Origin: Flammeovirgaceae bacterium UBA5008
Lineage (GTDB): Bacteria > Bacteroidota > Bacteroidia > Cytophagales > Cyclobacteriaceae
Assembly (NCBI GenBank): GCA_002398365.1
Contig: DGYK01000013.1
Location: 97,976-161,975, forward strand
Direction: 5' to 3'
DNA: 64,000 nucleotides
The position numbers and the translations under genes are program-made. The notes beneath the pieces were generated by a model. It searched no databases. It was not told the origin of the DNA and saw only the letters and a list, made by a program, of their open reading frames with translations. This document shows, piece after piece, positions 17,498 to 25,279 of this stretch; within the stretch, counting starts at the first letter, position 1; the number at the start of each line of letters is the position of its first letter.

Positions 17498-19069
17498 TCA
17501 ACGTACATAAAGTCTGGCCGCTGCCTCTGCACAACGCTCACCATCCATGGCTGCTGAAACGATTCCTCCTGCAAAGCCCGCACCTTCCCCGCAAGGGAAA
17601 AACCGCTTAACTTGTGGATGTTCTAATGTTTCTTTATCACGCGGAATGCGTACAGGAGATGAAGTACGGCTCTCCACTCCTACCACTTGCGCATCGTTGG
17701 TTAAATAACCGCGCATCTTCGTTCCAAAGTTTTTAAATCCTTGCCGTAAACCATCTGCTATAAAGGGAGGTAGCACCTCGCGCATGTCGGCTGACTGAAG
17801 ACCCGGTTGATACGATGTATCTAACAATGATGCAGAAGTTTTCTTCTCTACGAAATCAACTAAGCGCTGTGCGGGAGCCACTTGCGTATGCCCTGCCACG
17901 TCACAAGCTTTCTTTTCAATTTCACTCTGAAAATATAATCCTGCCAGCGGGCCATGTTGTGCATATTTTTGATAGTCCGCTTCTTCTACCGACATAACGA
18001 TGCCTGAATTGGCAAAGCGGGAGTCTCTTCGTGAGGGACTCATCCCATTGACGACTACCTCACCCGGACTGGTGGCGGCAGGTACGATGAATCCACCGGG
18101 GCACATACAAAATGAAAACACACCTCGCTCCTTACCGTTCACCTTCGCCTGGTGCACCAGCGCATAGGATGATGCCGGAAGAAAAAGCCCACGATCGGTT
18201 TTACAATGATATTGAACCTGGTCGATCAACTGTTGCTGATGTTCTACCCGTACGCCTAATGCAAAGGGCTTGGCTTCAATCAAAATCTGCTGCTGATGCA
18301 GTTTGTGAAAAATATCTCTGGCCGAATGTCCCGTAGCGAGGATCACTGCATTGGCTTCCCAACGAGTATGATCAGTGGTGACTACACCTTTCATTTCACC
18401 ATTGCGTAGGATAAACTCTTTCACACAGGTATTGAAGTGAACTTCTCCACCCAAGGCCAGAATGGTTTGTCGCAACTCAGCCACCAGTAAGGGTAATTTA
18501 TTAGTTCCAATATGCGGATGCGCGTCAAAAAGTATTTCCTCTTTGGCACCGTGGGCTACCAGTATCTCTAAGATTCGTTTGATATCGCCACGCTTCTTAG
18601 AGCGGGTATAAAGTTTTCCATCGGAATACGTGCCGGCTCCGCCTTCGCCAAAGCAGTAATTGGATTCCGGGTTGACAATATGTTGTTTGTTAATGGCTGC
18701 GATATCCCGTCTACGGGCCTGCACATCTTTTCCTCGCTCTAACAAAATTGGCTTGACGCCTAATTCAATCAATCGCAATGCTGCAAATAATCCGGCTGGA
18801 CCGGCTCCTACAATGATGACGGAAGGAGCTTGTGAAACACTTTGCTGTGGCTTTCGGTAGGTAATCCGATCAGGTACTTTTTCTGTATCGATGATCTCCA
18901 CCAAAAAATTGACGACCACCTCACGCCCGCGCGCGTCAATGGACCTTCGCAGGGGGCGTACAAAAAGATTTCCATCTTGCGGCAGATGCAGTTTGTGAAA
19001 AAGGTGCGTAGAAAGCTCTTCGCTAAATGCCTCTTCGGGCGACAGATTTACTTCTTGTGTATTGTTCAT
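17498..19069 (-). CDS. FAD-dependent dehydrogenase (COG2509-like)
   Basis: The 523-residue flavoprotein has a dinucleotide-binding motif IIVGAGPAGLFAALRL at about residues 84-99 after an N-terminal ~80-residue domain. ERGKDVQARRRD and CFGEGGAGTYSDGKL are typical of this uncharacterised oxidoreductase family. ATGHSARD and, near the end, FPCGEGAGFAGGIVSAAMDG form the second FAD-contacting site. The length fits the family. The substrate is not known. It is followed by a 198-base gap before paralogue B and lies 33 bases after the stop of the repeat-barrel gene upstream of it. Confidence 0.85.
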   Translation of the reverse strand: MNNTQEVNLSPEEAFSEELSTHLFHKLHLPQDGNLFVRPLRRSIDARGREVVVNFLVEIIDTEKVPDRITYRKPQQSVSQAPSVIIVGAGPAGLFAALRLIELGVKPILLERGKDVQARRRDIAAINKQHIVNPESNYCFGEGGAGTYSDGKLYTRSKKRGDIKRILEILVAHGAKEEILFDAHPHIGTNKLPLLVAELRQTILALGGEVHFNTCVKEFILRNGEMKGVVTTDHTRWEANAVILATGHSARDIFHKLHQQQILIEAKPFALGVRVEHQQQLIDQVQYHCKTDRGLFLPASSYALVHQAKVNGKERGVFSFCMCPGGFIVPAATSPGEVVVNGMSPSRRDSRFANSGIVMSVEEADYQKYAQHGPLAGLYFQSEIEKKACDVAGHTQVAPAQRLVDFVEKKTSASLLDTSYQPGLQSADMREVLPPFIADGLRQGFKNFGTKMRGYLTNDAQVVGVESRTSSPVRIPRDKETLEHPQVKRFFPCGEGAGFAGGIVSAAMDGERCAEAAARLYVR

Positions 19070-19102
19070 AGTTGGAAAGGTAGTTATCCCTTCAAGTAGT
19101 GA

Positions 19103-20911
19103 TTACCTGCGTCCGTCAAACGAAAACGAGTAACCGAAATTAATTCCAAAGTTAAAACTTTGCGAGAAAGAAGATTGGTTTACGTTCTTAAATATGTCGG
19201 CATAAATGGGGTCGACCGAGAATGACCGGAAGCCAAAATTGTATCCGGCAAAAGTATCGATGGAAAATCCATTTCCGTCATTCTTCTCCATCAGGCGCAA
19301 GCCAACGAATAAGCCATATTCTGCTTTTTGTTCGCTGGCATTAGCAATGACACGGGCAACCTGAGAAACCGGAAAAACCAGGTCAACATTGGCAAAGTGG
19401 CTAAGATTGGTCAACTGCACCTGATGTCCAAAATACCACATACCTGTTTTAAGTGGATTGTAAAATTTCTGGCGTACGGATATCGAATAGCCTCTGGTGA
19501 ATGTTTTGTTTTTTGCCACATCGGCATCGGCTGTAAAAAAGGGATCGCGTAAGCCTACAAACGAAAACTCATGCCCCAGTCGCTCTTGATTATAAAACTC
19601 GATCGAAACGGGCAATGAACCGATGAACGAAAATGCCGGATTCGCAGCTACGATCACGCCATGGTATTCGGGGTAAAGAGGCGCGAAATAATAAAAGCCG
19701 GTGCGCTTGCGCGAACGCTGTTGCGGAATAATCGTCTTTGGCTTTTTTACCAACTCTTCAATTTGATTGGCTAATTTTTGATCGTCATAAATGGGTTTGT
19801 AATAGCCGGACAGTTTCCCATCTTGTTCATAGAGTTCCCACGTGCCCACACGAATATCTCCTTCCATTCGCCCTTTGGTTTGTAAGGCGCCATTCGGAAA
19901 GTAGCCGGTGTAATCGCCCTTCCCATTTTCATATTCGCACTCGCCTTCCAGCTTTCCATCTTCAAAAAAGTATTCCCACTTGCCCACGTGCACATCTTGC
20001 CGCTTCATTCCTTTTGCTTTTAATTTTCCGCTCGCATAATACTCGCGGTATTCGCCTACGCCTTGTGTGTAGGTAATTTCGCTGAACTTTTTTCCATTGC
20101 GGTCGGTGGACGACCAATAGCCTGACTTTTTTCCATCGGTGTACATTCCCTTCGAATTGACAGTGCCTTCTTCAAAGTAATATATCCATTCACCGCTGAG
20201 CTCATCATTTTCAAAGGCACCGGTAGCCAACAATTTGCCGGAAGGATAATACTTCTTCCACGTTCCACTCTTTTTGCCATTCACAAACTCACCTTCGCTT
20301 TCCAAATAGCCGTCTTCCGAATAAAACTTCCACTGGCCAACATTGCGGGTGCCGGAGCGAGGGCCTTCGCCATACAATTTGCCGGAATGATAGTATTCCG
20401 TGTAACGACCAAAGTCATCCTTGTAATCAATTTCACCGCGCTTCAATCCATCTTCAAAATAGGTAGTCCAAACACCGGAGCGCTTTTCGTGGAGATAGTT
20501 GCCGGATTCTTTTAACTCCCCACTTTCATAATACAGTTTCCACAACCCTTCGCGTTTTTTTTCATCGATGGTTCCTTCCATGCTTTTCTTACCGCTCTCA
20601 TAGAAGAATTCCCAGTTGCCGAAGTTGGAATTTTGCCGAAGAATGCCACGCATGCGCAGGTTACCGGTTTCAAAATAAAACTCCCACATGCCGGTCGTTT
20701 CATTATTGACAAATTGCCCTTTGGATTCAATGTTTCCGTTGAGGAAATAAGAGATATAGCGACCTTGTAAGATATTCGAAATGGTGTCGCGCACCTGATA
20801 CACTTCTTTCAGGTTTTTCTTGGCGGCATCATGGTACGAGAAACGCGTAACGCCTTGCGACAAGGCAAGAACGGGCAAGCAAAGCAGGGGAATCAATGCA
20901 AGTCTTTTCAC
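19103..20911 (-). CDS. Exported MORN/YwqK-repeat protein with C-terminal outer-membrane barrel-like domain
   Basis: I take the GTG at 20911 as start because it gives a clean signal peptide (MKRLALIPLLCLPVLALSQG) and avoids overlap with kynA; an ATG at 20974 would add 21 non-signal-like residues. The 602-residue product has about thirteen repeats of roughly 23 residues of the type 'G.W.fYyesGkl..eG.y..gkk.G', the YwqK/MORN-like pattern, over about residues 35-375. After a basic linker (KKPKTIIPQQRSRKRTG) comes a ~200-residue region of alternating aromatic/hydrophobic strands ending NFGINFGYSFSFDGRR, like an outer-membrane barrel. The role is unknown. It sits directly downstream of kynA. Confidence 0.7.
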   Translation of the reverse strand: MKRLALIPLLCLPVLALSQGVTRFSYHDAAKKNLKEVYQVRDTISNILQGRYISYFLNGNIESKGQFVNNETTGMWEFYFETGNLRMRGILRQNSNFGNWEFFYESGKKSMEGTIDEKKREGLWKLYYESGELKESGNYLHEKRSGVWTTYFEDGLKRGEIDYKDDFGRYTEYYHSGKLYGEGPRSGTRNVGQWKFYSEDGYLESEGEFVNGKKSGTWKKYYPSGKLLATGAFENDELSGEWIYYFEEGTVNSKGMYTDGKKSGYWSSTDRNGKKFSEITYTQGVGEYREYYASGKLKAKGMKRQDVHVGKWEYFFEDGKLEGECEYENGKGDYTGYFPNGALQTKGRMEGDIRVGTWELYEQDGKLSGYYKPIYDDQKLANQIEELVKKPKTIIPQQRSRKRTGFYYFAPLYPEYHGVIVAANPAFSFIGSLPVSIEFYNQERLGHEFSFVGLRDPFFTADADVAKNKTFTRGYSISVRQKFYNPLKTGMWYFGHQVQLTNLSHFANVDLVFPVSQVARVIANASEQKAEYGLFVGLRLMEKNDGNGFSIDTFAGYNFGFRSFSVDPIYADIFKNVNQSSFSQSFNFGINFGYSFSFDGRR

Positions 20912-20943
20912 CTCGCAAAGGTAATGATAATTGCGTGGCAGCC

Positions 20944-21879
20944 CTAGTGTTTCAGAATGGCCGCTTTGCCCCATTCGGCTTTCTCCTCAGCCGACCATAA
21001 CTCGGGAAAGAAAATGATTTTTTGAAAACGCGGAGGTAAATATTTTTGCCAGTTGGTGCCTCCGGTAGCTTTGATGTCTTCTGGGTCGCGATGCAAATAA
21101 TGACCTGCAGATTTCAAGTGCGCTAACGGCCACAGCACGTTGGCGAGTTGATCGAATTCGCGCATGCGTGCGATGGCATCGGCAGAACCTTTGAAATGGG
21201 TTTCATATAACTTCCAGAGATTCTTGTTGCGGTATTTCATGCCGGTTTCGCGAAATAGCTTGATGTACTTTTCTTCAAATTGCTGAAGGGTCAGAGTTTT
21301 GCTTCCGGTGGCTAATTCGGTGGCTCCGCTACGCCAATACAATTTATCAATCTGTTGACCGATGTCGCTGTATTCGGCCAACGCTTCGCGTTCAGCGCTA
21401 TTCACTAAATTGATCGTATCAGTTGAACAAAGTTCGATTAAACGATATTGCGCGGACTGAAATCCGGATGCCGGCAGCAACGACATTCTGAATTTTAAGA
21501 ATTGCTCACGCTCCATTCCGTTCACCATCACGGCAAATGAATTCTCGAGTAATTGAAAATAACGGACGATGCGATCGAGTCGCTCTACAAAAAACTTCTC
21601 GGTGAGTGATTCATGATTGGCGATCTGCTCGATTTCCCACAAGATCAAATTGAAATACAATTCGGTAATCTGATGGTATACAATGAAAATTTTTTCGTCC
21701 GGAAATTGGGTCTTCGGGTTTTGTAAACTCAATAAAGTATCCAAGTGAATGTAATCCCAATAGGTGAGATAATCCGCATGCAACAATCCATCCAGGTACG
21801 AAGACAGATCTTGCCCCATCACCGCATACTTTTGTTGCAACTTCTTTACCTGCTCTACCAAGGTGGGATTTAATTCCAT
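20944..21879 (-). CDS. kynA: Tryptophan 2,3-dioxygenase
   Basis: The 311-residue haem enzyme opens the indole ring of tryptophan to N-formylkynurenine. The family motifs are clear: YIHLDTLLSLQ, DEKIFIVYHQITELYFNLILWE with H69 at the active-site position, GFQSAQYRLIEL, and near the end the loop IKATGGTNW followed by FFPELW. By alignment to the bacterial enzyme, H254 in LAHLKSAGH is the likely axial haem ligand. Glutaryl-CoA dehydrogenase, which acts late in the same catabolic route, is transcribed divergently just upstream. The rest of the kynurenine route is not in this window. Confidence 0.92.
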   Translation of the reverse strand: MELNPTLVEQVKKLQQKYAVMGQDLSSYLDGLLHADYLTYWDYIHLDTLLSLQNPKTQFPDEKIFIVYHQITELYFNLILWEIEQIANHESLTEKFFVERLDRIVRYFQLLENSFAVMVNGMEREQFLKFRMSLLPASGFQSAQYRLIELCSTDTINLVNSAEREALAEYSDIGQQIDKLYWRSGATELATGSKTLTLQQFEEKYIKLFRETGMKYRNKNLWKLYETHFKGSADAIARMREFDQLANVLWPLAHLKSAGHYLHRDPEDIKATGGTNWQKYLPPRFQKIIFFPELWSAEEKAEWGKAAILKH

Positions 21880-21921
21880 GTCGGAAAATTGGATTTTAGA
21901 TTTTGAATTGAATTAAGTGTG

Positions 21922-21929
21922 TAAATTTG
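21922..21929 (+). promoter_or_regulatory. Bacteroidota-type -7 element before gcdH
   Basis: TAAATTTG is a perfect match to TAnnTTTG, 30 bases before the ATG at 21960. A TTG at 21903-21905 lies 16 bases upstream and could serve as the -33 element; this spacing is slightly short. Confidence 0.5.
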
Positions 21930-21959
21930 AACCTTTCAAATAGAATAACCAAAAAACGT

Positions 21960-23183
21960 ATGTCCAGTCATTCTTCTACTTCCGAAACCATCGCAAAAAA
22001 ATCTTTGAAGCAAGATCGCTACGAACAACCTGATTTCTACGCGATTGATGACTTACTGACCGAAGAACACAAGCTGATTCGCAGCTCGGTGCGCGATTTC
22101 GTTAAAAAGGAAATCAGCCCGTATGTAGAAGATTGGGCACAGCGCGCCTACTTTCCTTATGAGATCGTAAAGAAGTTCGGTGAGATTGGTGCGTTTGGTC
22201 CTACCCTGCCGGTAGAATATGGTTGCGGTGGTCTGGACTACATTTCCTACGGAATTATCATGCAAGAAATAGAGCGTGGCGATTCGGGCATGCGCTCGAC
22301 TGCTTCCGTTCAAGGTTCATTGGTGATGTATCCTATTTACAAGTTTGGAAGCGAAGCACAACGCAAAAAATACCTTCCCAAACTAGCCAGTGGCGTGTGG
22401 TTGGGTTGCTTCGGATTGACGGAGCCGGATCATGGCTCCAACCCGAGTGGCATGGTGACCAACTTTAAAGATATGGGCGATCATTATTTATTGAATGGTG
22501 CCAAAATGTGGATTTCCAATTCACCGAAAGCCGATGTGGCCGTAGTGTGGGCCAAGAACGAAGCAGGAAGAATTCACGGGTTGATTGTAGAGCGCGGCAT
22601 GCCCGGTTTCAGCACACCTGAAACACACGGTAAATGGAGCCTACGCGCCAGCACCACCGGTGAGTTGGTGTTTCATGATGTGAAAGTGCCCAAAGAGAAT
22701 TTACTACCCGGCAAAAACGGATTAGGCGCTCCTATGATGTGTTTGGATTCAGCTCGTTATGGAATAGCCTGGGGTGCTATTGGAGCGGCTATGGATTGTT
22801 ATGATTCAGCCAGACGCTACGCTGCCGAACGCATTCAATTCGGAAAGCCGATCGCGTCTTTCCAATTGGTACAAAAGAAACTCAGCGAAATGCTGACTGA
22901 AATAACCAAAGCCCAATTGCTCAACTGGCGTTTGGGAATGCTGATGAACGAAGGAAAGGCGACTACGCCTCAAATCTCAATGGCGAAACGGAACAGCGTA
23001 CAGATGGCATTGGAAATTGCGCGTGAGGCAAGACAAATACACGGTGGTATGGGCATCACGGGCGAGTATCCGATTATGCGTCACATGATGAACCTGGAAT
23101 CTGTTGTTACCTATGAAGGAACACATGATATCCACTTGTTGATTTTAGGAAATCAGATCACAGGTATTCCGGCATTTGTTTAA
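21960..23183 (+). CDS. gcdH: Glutaryl-CoA dehydrogenase (acyl-CoA dehydrogenase family)
   Basis: The protein has 407 residues from the ATG at 21960; an in-frame TTG at 21927 would lie inside the promoter element. It is an acyl-CoA dehydrogenase: CFGLTEPDHGSNPSGM and WISNSPKADVAVVWA are flavin/substrate segments, and the catalytic base is E386 in VVTYEGTHDIHLL. The TYEGTHDIH form with the RSTASVQGSLVM segment is characteristic of glutaryl-CoA dehydrogenase, which converts glutaryl-CoA to crotonyl-CoA in lysine and tryptophan breakdown. Its divergent neighbour kynA supports a role in tryptophan catabolism. Confidence 0.88.
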   Translation: MSSHSSTSETIAKKSLKQDRYEQPDFYAIDDLLTEEHKLIRSSVRDFVKKEISPYVEDWAQRAYFPYEIVKKFGEIGAFGPTLPVEYGCGGLDYISYGIIMQEIERGDSGMRSTASVQGSLVMYPIYKFGSEAQRKKYLPKLASGVWLGCFGLTEPDHGSNPSGMVTNFKDMGDHYLLNGAKMWISNSPKADVAVVWAKNEAGRIHGLIVERGMPGFSTPETHGKWSLRASTTGELVFHDVKVPKENLLPGKNGLGAPMMCLDSARYGIAWGAIGAAMDCYDSARRYAAERIQFGKPIASFQLVQKKLSEMLTEITKAQLLNWRLGMLMNEGKATTPQISMAKRNSVQMALEIAREARQIHGGMGITGEYPIMRHMMNLESVVTYEGTHDIHLLILGNQITGIPAFV

Positions 23184-23220
23184 CCGCTTCCACCATCGAT
23201 AATCACTGGCTTCAATCGCT

Positions 23221-24288
23221 ATGAAGGTTGTAACTATTTTAGGCGCTCGTCCACAATTTGTAAAAGCCGCCACGGTATCTCGTCAATTTCAGAAAATAGG
23301 AATCGATGAAATACTCGTGCACACCGGTCAGCACTTTGATGCCAATATGAGTCAGGTATTTTTCGATGAAATGGAAATACCTTCACCGCACTATAATCTG
23401 GAAATCAGCGGACTGAACCATGGTGCCATGACGGGCCGCATGCTAGAGAAGATTGAAACTGTGCTGCTGAGTGAAAAGCCGGATTATGTATTGGTGTATG
23501 GCGACACCAACTCAACACTTGCCGGAGCTTTAGCTGCATCTAAATTGCACATTCCTATTGCCCACGTAGAGGCAGGCTTACGCAGCTTCGAAATGAAAAT
23601 GCCCGAGGAAGTGAATCGCATCCTTACAGACCGCATCAGCCGGATTCTTTTCTGCCCTACTCAAACTGCTGTCAACAACTTACAAAAAGAAAGGTTCGAC
23701 CATTTCGATTGTCAGATTGAAATGCCGGGCGATGTGATGTATGATGCGGTGTTATATTATCAGAGCAAAGCGGAGCGAGTAGCTACGATTTTGGATAAAG
23801 CTAATCTAGCGTCAGGGAACTTTGTTTTGTGCACGATTCACCGAGCCGAAAATACCAACGACCCCAATCGTCTGAGAGCGATATGTGCCGCACTAAATGA
23901 GATTCACCGGAACACACCCGTTATTCTCCCCTTACACCCGCGCACGAAAGGCTATCTCCAATCTCTCCAGATCCAATTAGATGTAAACATCGTTGAGCCA
24001 TTGGGCTACTTTGATATGCTGATGCTGCTGAAACACTGTAGCCTAGTAATGACTGATAGCGGAGGTCTGCAAAAGGAAGCTTTTTTCTTTCAAAAATATT
24101 GTATCACGCTGCGTGATCAGACAGAATGGGTGGAGTTAATAGAAGCTGGTGCGAATCAGCTAGTCGGTGCTGATCAAAAATTGATTATGAATGCCTATCA
24201 TCAAATGAACAGAAAGCCATTTACCATATCTCAAAACTTATATGGACTTGGCAATGCTGCCGAATTGATTGCTCAAAAGCTCAAGTAA
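23221..24288 (+). CDS. wecB: UDP-N-acetylglucosamine 2-epimerase (non-hydrolysing)
   Basis: This 355-residue enzyme interconverts UDP-GlcNAc and UDP-ManNAc for surface polysaccharide synthesis. Family motifs are GARPQFVKAA at the N-terminus, VHTGQHFD, YGDTNSTLAG with the catalytic aspartate, HVEAGLRSFEMKMPEEVNR with two catalytic glutamates, TIHRAENT with the catalytic histidine, and the DSGGLQKEAFF nucleotide-binding loop. The length is normal. It follows gcdH after 37 bases and no other sugar-nucleotide gene is nearby, so it is apparently not part of a polysaccharide cluster here. Confidence 0.92.
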   Translation: MKVVTILGARPQFVKAATVSRQFQKIGIDEILVHTGQHFDANMSQVFFDEMEIPSPHYNLEISGLNHGAMTGRMLEKIETVLLSEKPDYVLVYGDTNSTLAGALAASKLHIPIAHVEAGLRSFEMKMPEEVNRILTDRISRILFCPTQTAVNNLQKERFDHFDCQIEMPGDVMYDAVLYYQSKAERVATILDKANLASGNFVLCTIHRAENTNDPNRLRAICAALNEIHRNTPVILPLHPRTKGYLQSLQIQLDVNIVEPLGYFDMLMLLKHCSLVMTDSGGLQKEAFFFQKYCITLRDQTEWVELIEAGANQLVGADQKLIMNAYHQMNRKPFTISQNLYGLGNAAELIAQKLK

Positions 24289-24337
24289 GATTTGCTCAAT
24301 TTATTTAACTATCTTAGTGAGTTAGTACATAAGTAAC

Positions 24338-25279
24338 ATGCGTCATTTTTCCATAATTGTTTGTCTATTAATAATATTTCCTCTTATATCCTATTCTCAG
24401 GGTTGTAGTGATGCTGGCTTTTGTACAATGGGTGCCATGAAACCCGATCAGCCTTACAATAAAAAAATTCAATTAAAGCTACGGTCTATGGAAGTAAGCT
24501 TTTATCGCGGCACTACCACATTGACACCCATTGTTTATGTCGCCACTGCTGATATGAATTTTAGTCTGGGACCTAAATACACTTTCCAACTCAAAGTTCC
24601 TTTTCAATTTGTTGAAGGGCAGTTGGCAAAAACCTCTTCGCTGGGTGATTTGTCAGTTTGTCTCACGAGAAACATCTTTTCCTCCGATCGATTTGATGTG
24701 AACCTTTCTTTAGGTGGAAAAATCCCAACGAATTCTTCTGACAAATCAACGCGAGGCTTGCCTTTGCCCATGTACTACCAGACAAGCCTGGGTACCTATG
24801 ATCTTATTGCAGGCGTATCCGTCATTAACCGAAAATGGCTATTTGCAACTGGCATACAAATACCACTAAACCAAAACAACAACCAATTCACCTGGTCGGC
24901 TTGGGATGGTGATGTAGAACAAACCTACGTAGATCGATACACACAATCCAAAAATTTGAATAGAGGCATCGATGTAATGCTGCGCGCTGAGCGAAATTTT
25001 CGGTTATCACGATTCAATTTTTCGGTGGGGCTTTTGCCCATTTATAGAATAACCACAGACGAGATAACAAACAGTAGTGGCAATCGTACATCGAAGGATG
25101 TAAAGGGTAACGAAGGAAATGGACTAGCCCTATCCGTAATCGGCACAGGAGGTTATAATTTTAATGTACGCTCCGGCATCAAATTGCTGGTCGGTCATAA
25201 AATCGTCCAGCGCGAATTCAGTCCGGATGGGTTGACACGCGAGTTTGTCAGTTCGGTGACTTACATGTATCGCTTCTGA
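24338..25279 (+). CDS. Outer-membrane beta-barrel-like protein, coupled to the CHAT gene
   Basis: The 313-residue product has a signal peptide (FSIIVCLLIIFPLISYSQ). The mature protein alternates short amphipathic strands and ends in an aromatic residue (VTYMYRF), as outer-membrane barrels do. It starts with a cysteine-containing segment, GCSDAGFCTMGAMKPD, that may form a disulfide. I do not recognise a named family; it resembles transporter-like barrels of the MetA/OmpP1 kind only in a general way. Its stop codon overlaps the start of the next gene by one base (TGATG), so the two are translationally coupled and probably work together. Confidence 0.65.
   Translation: MRHFSIIVCLLIIFPLISYSQGCSDAGFCTMGAMKPDQPYNKKIQLKLRSMEVSFYRGTTTLTPIVYVATADMNFSLGPKYTFQLKVPFQFVEGQLAKTSSLGDLSVCLTRNIFSSDRFDVNLSLGGKIPTNSSDKSTRGLPLPMYYQTSLGTYDLIAGVSVINRKWLFATGIQIPLNQNNNQFTWSAWDGDVEQTYVDRYTQSKNLNRGIDVMLRAERNFRLSRFNFSVGLLPIYRITTDEITNSSGNRTSKDVKGNEGNGLALSVIGTGGYNFNVRSGIKLLVGHKIVQREFSPDGLTREFVSSVTYMYRF

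Noticed and set aside
17344..17583. 79-codon minus-strand open frame
   Set aside because: It overlaps the 3' end of the FAD dehydrogenase gene in another frame and resembles no protein.
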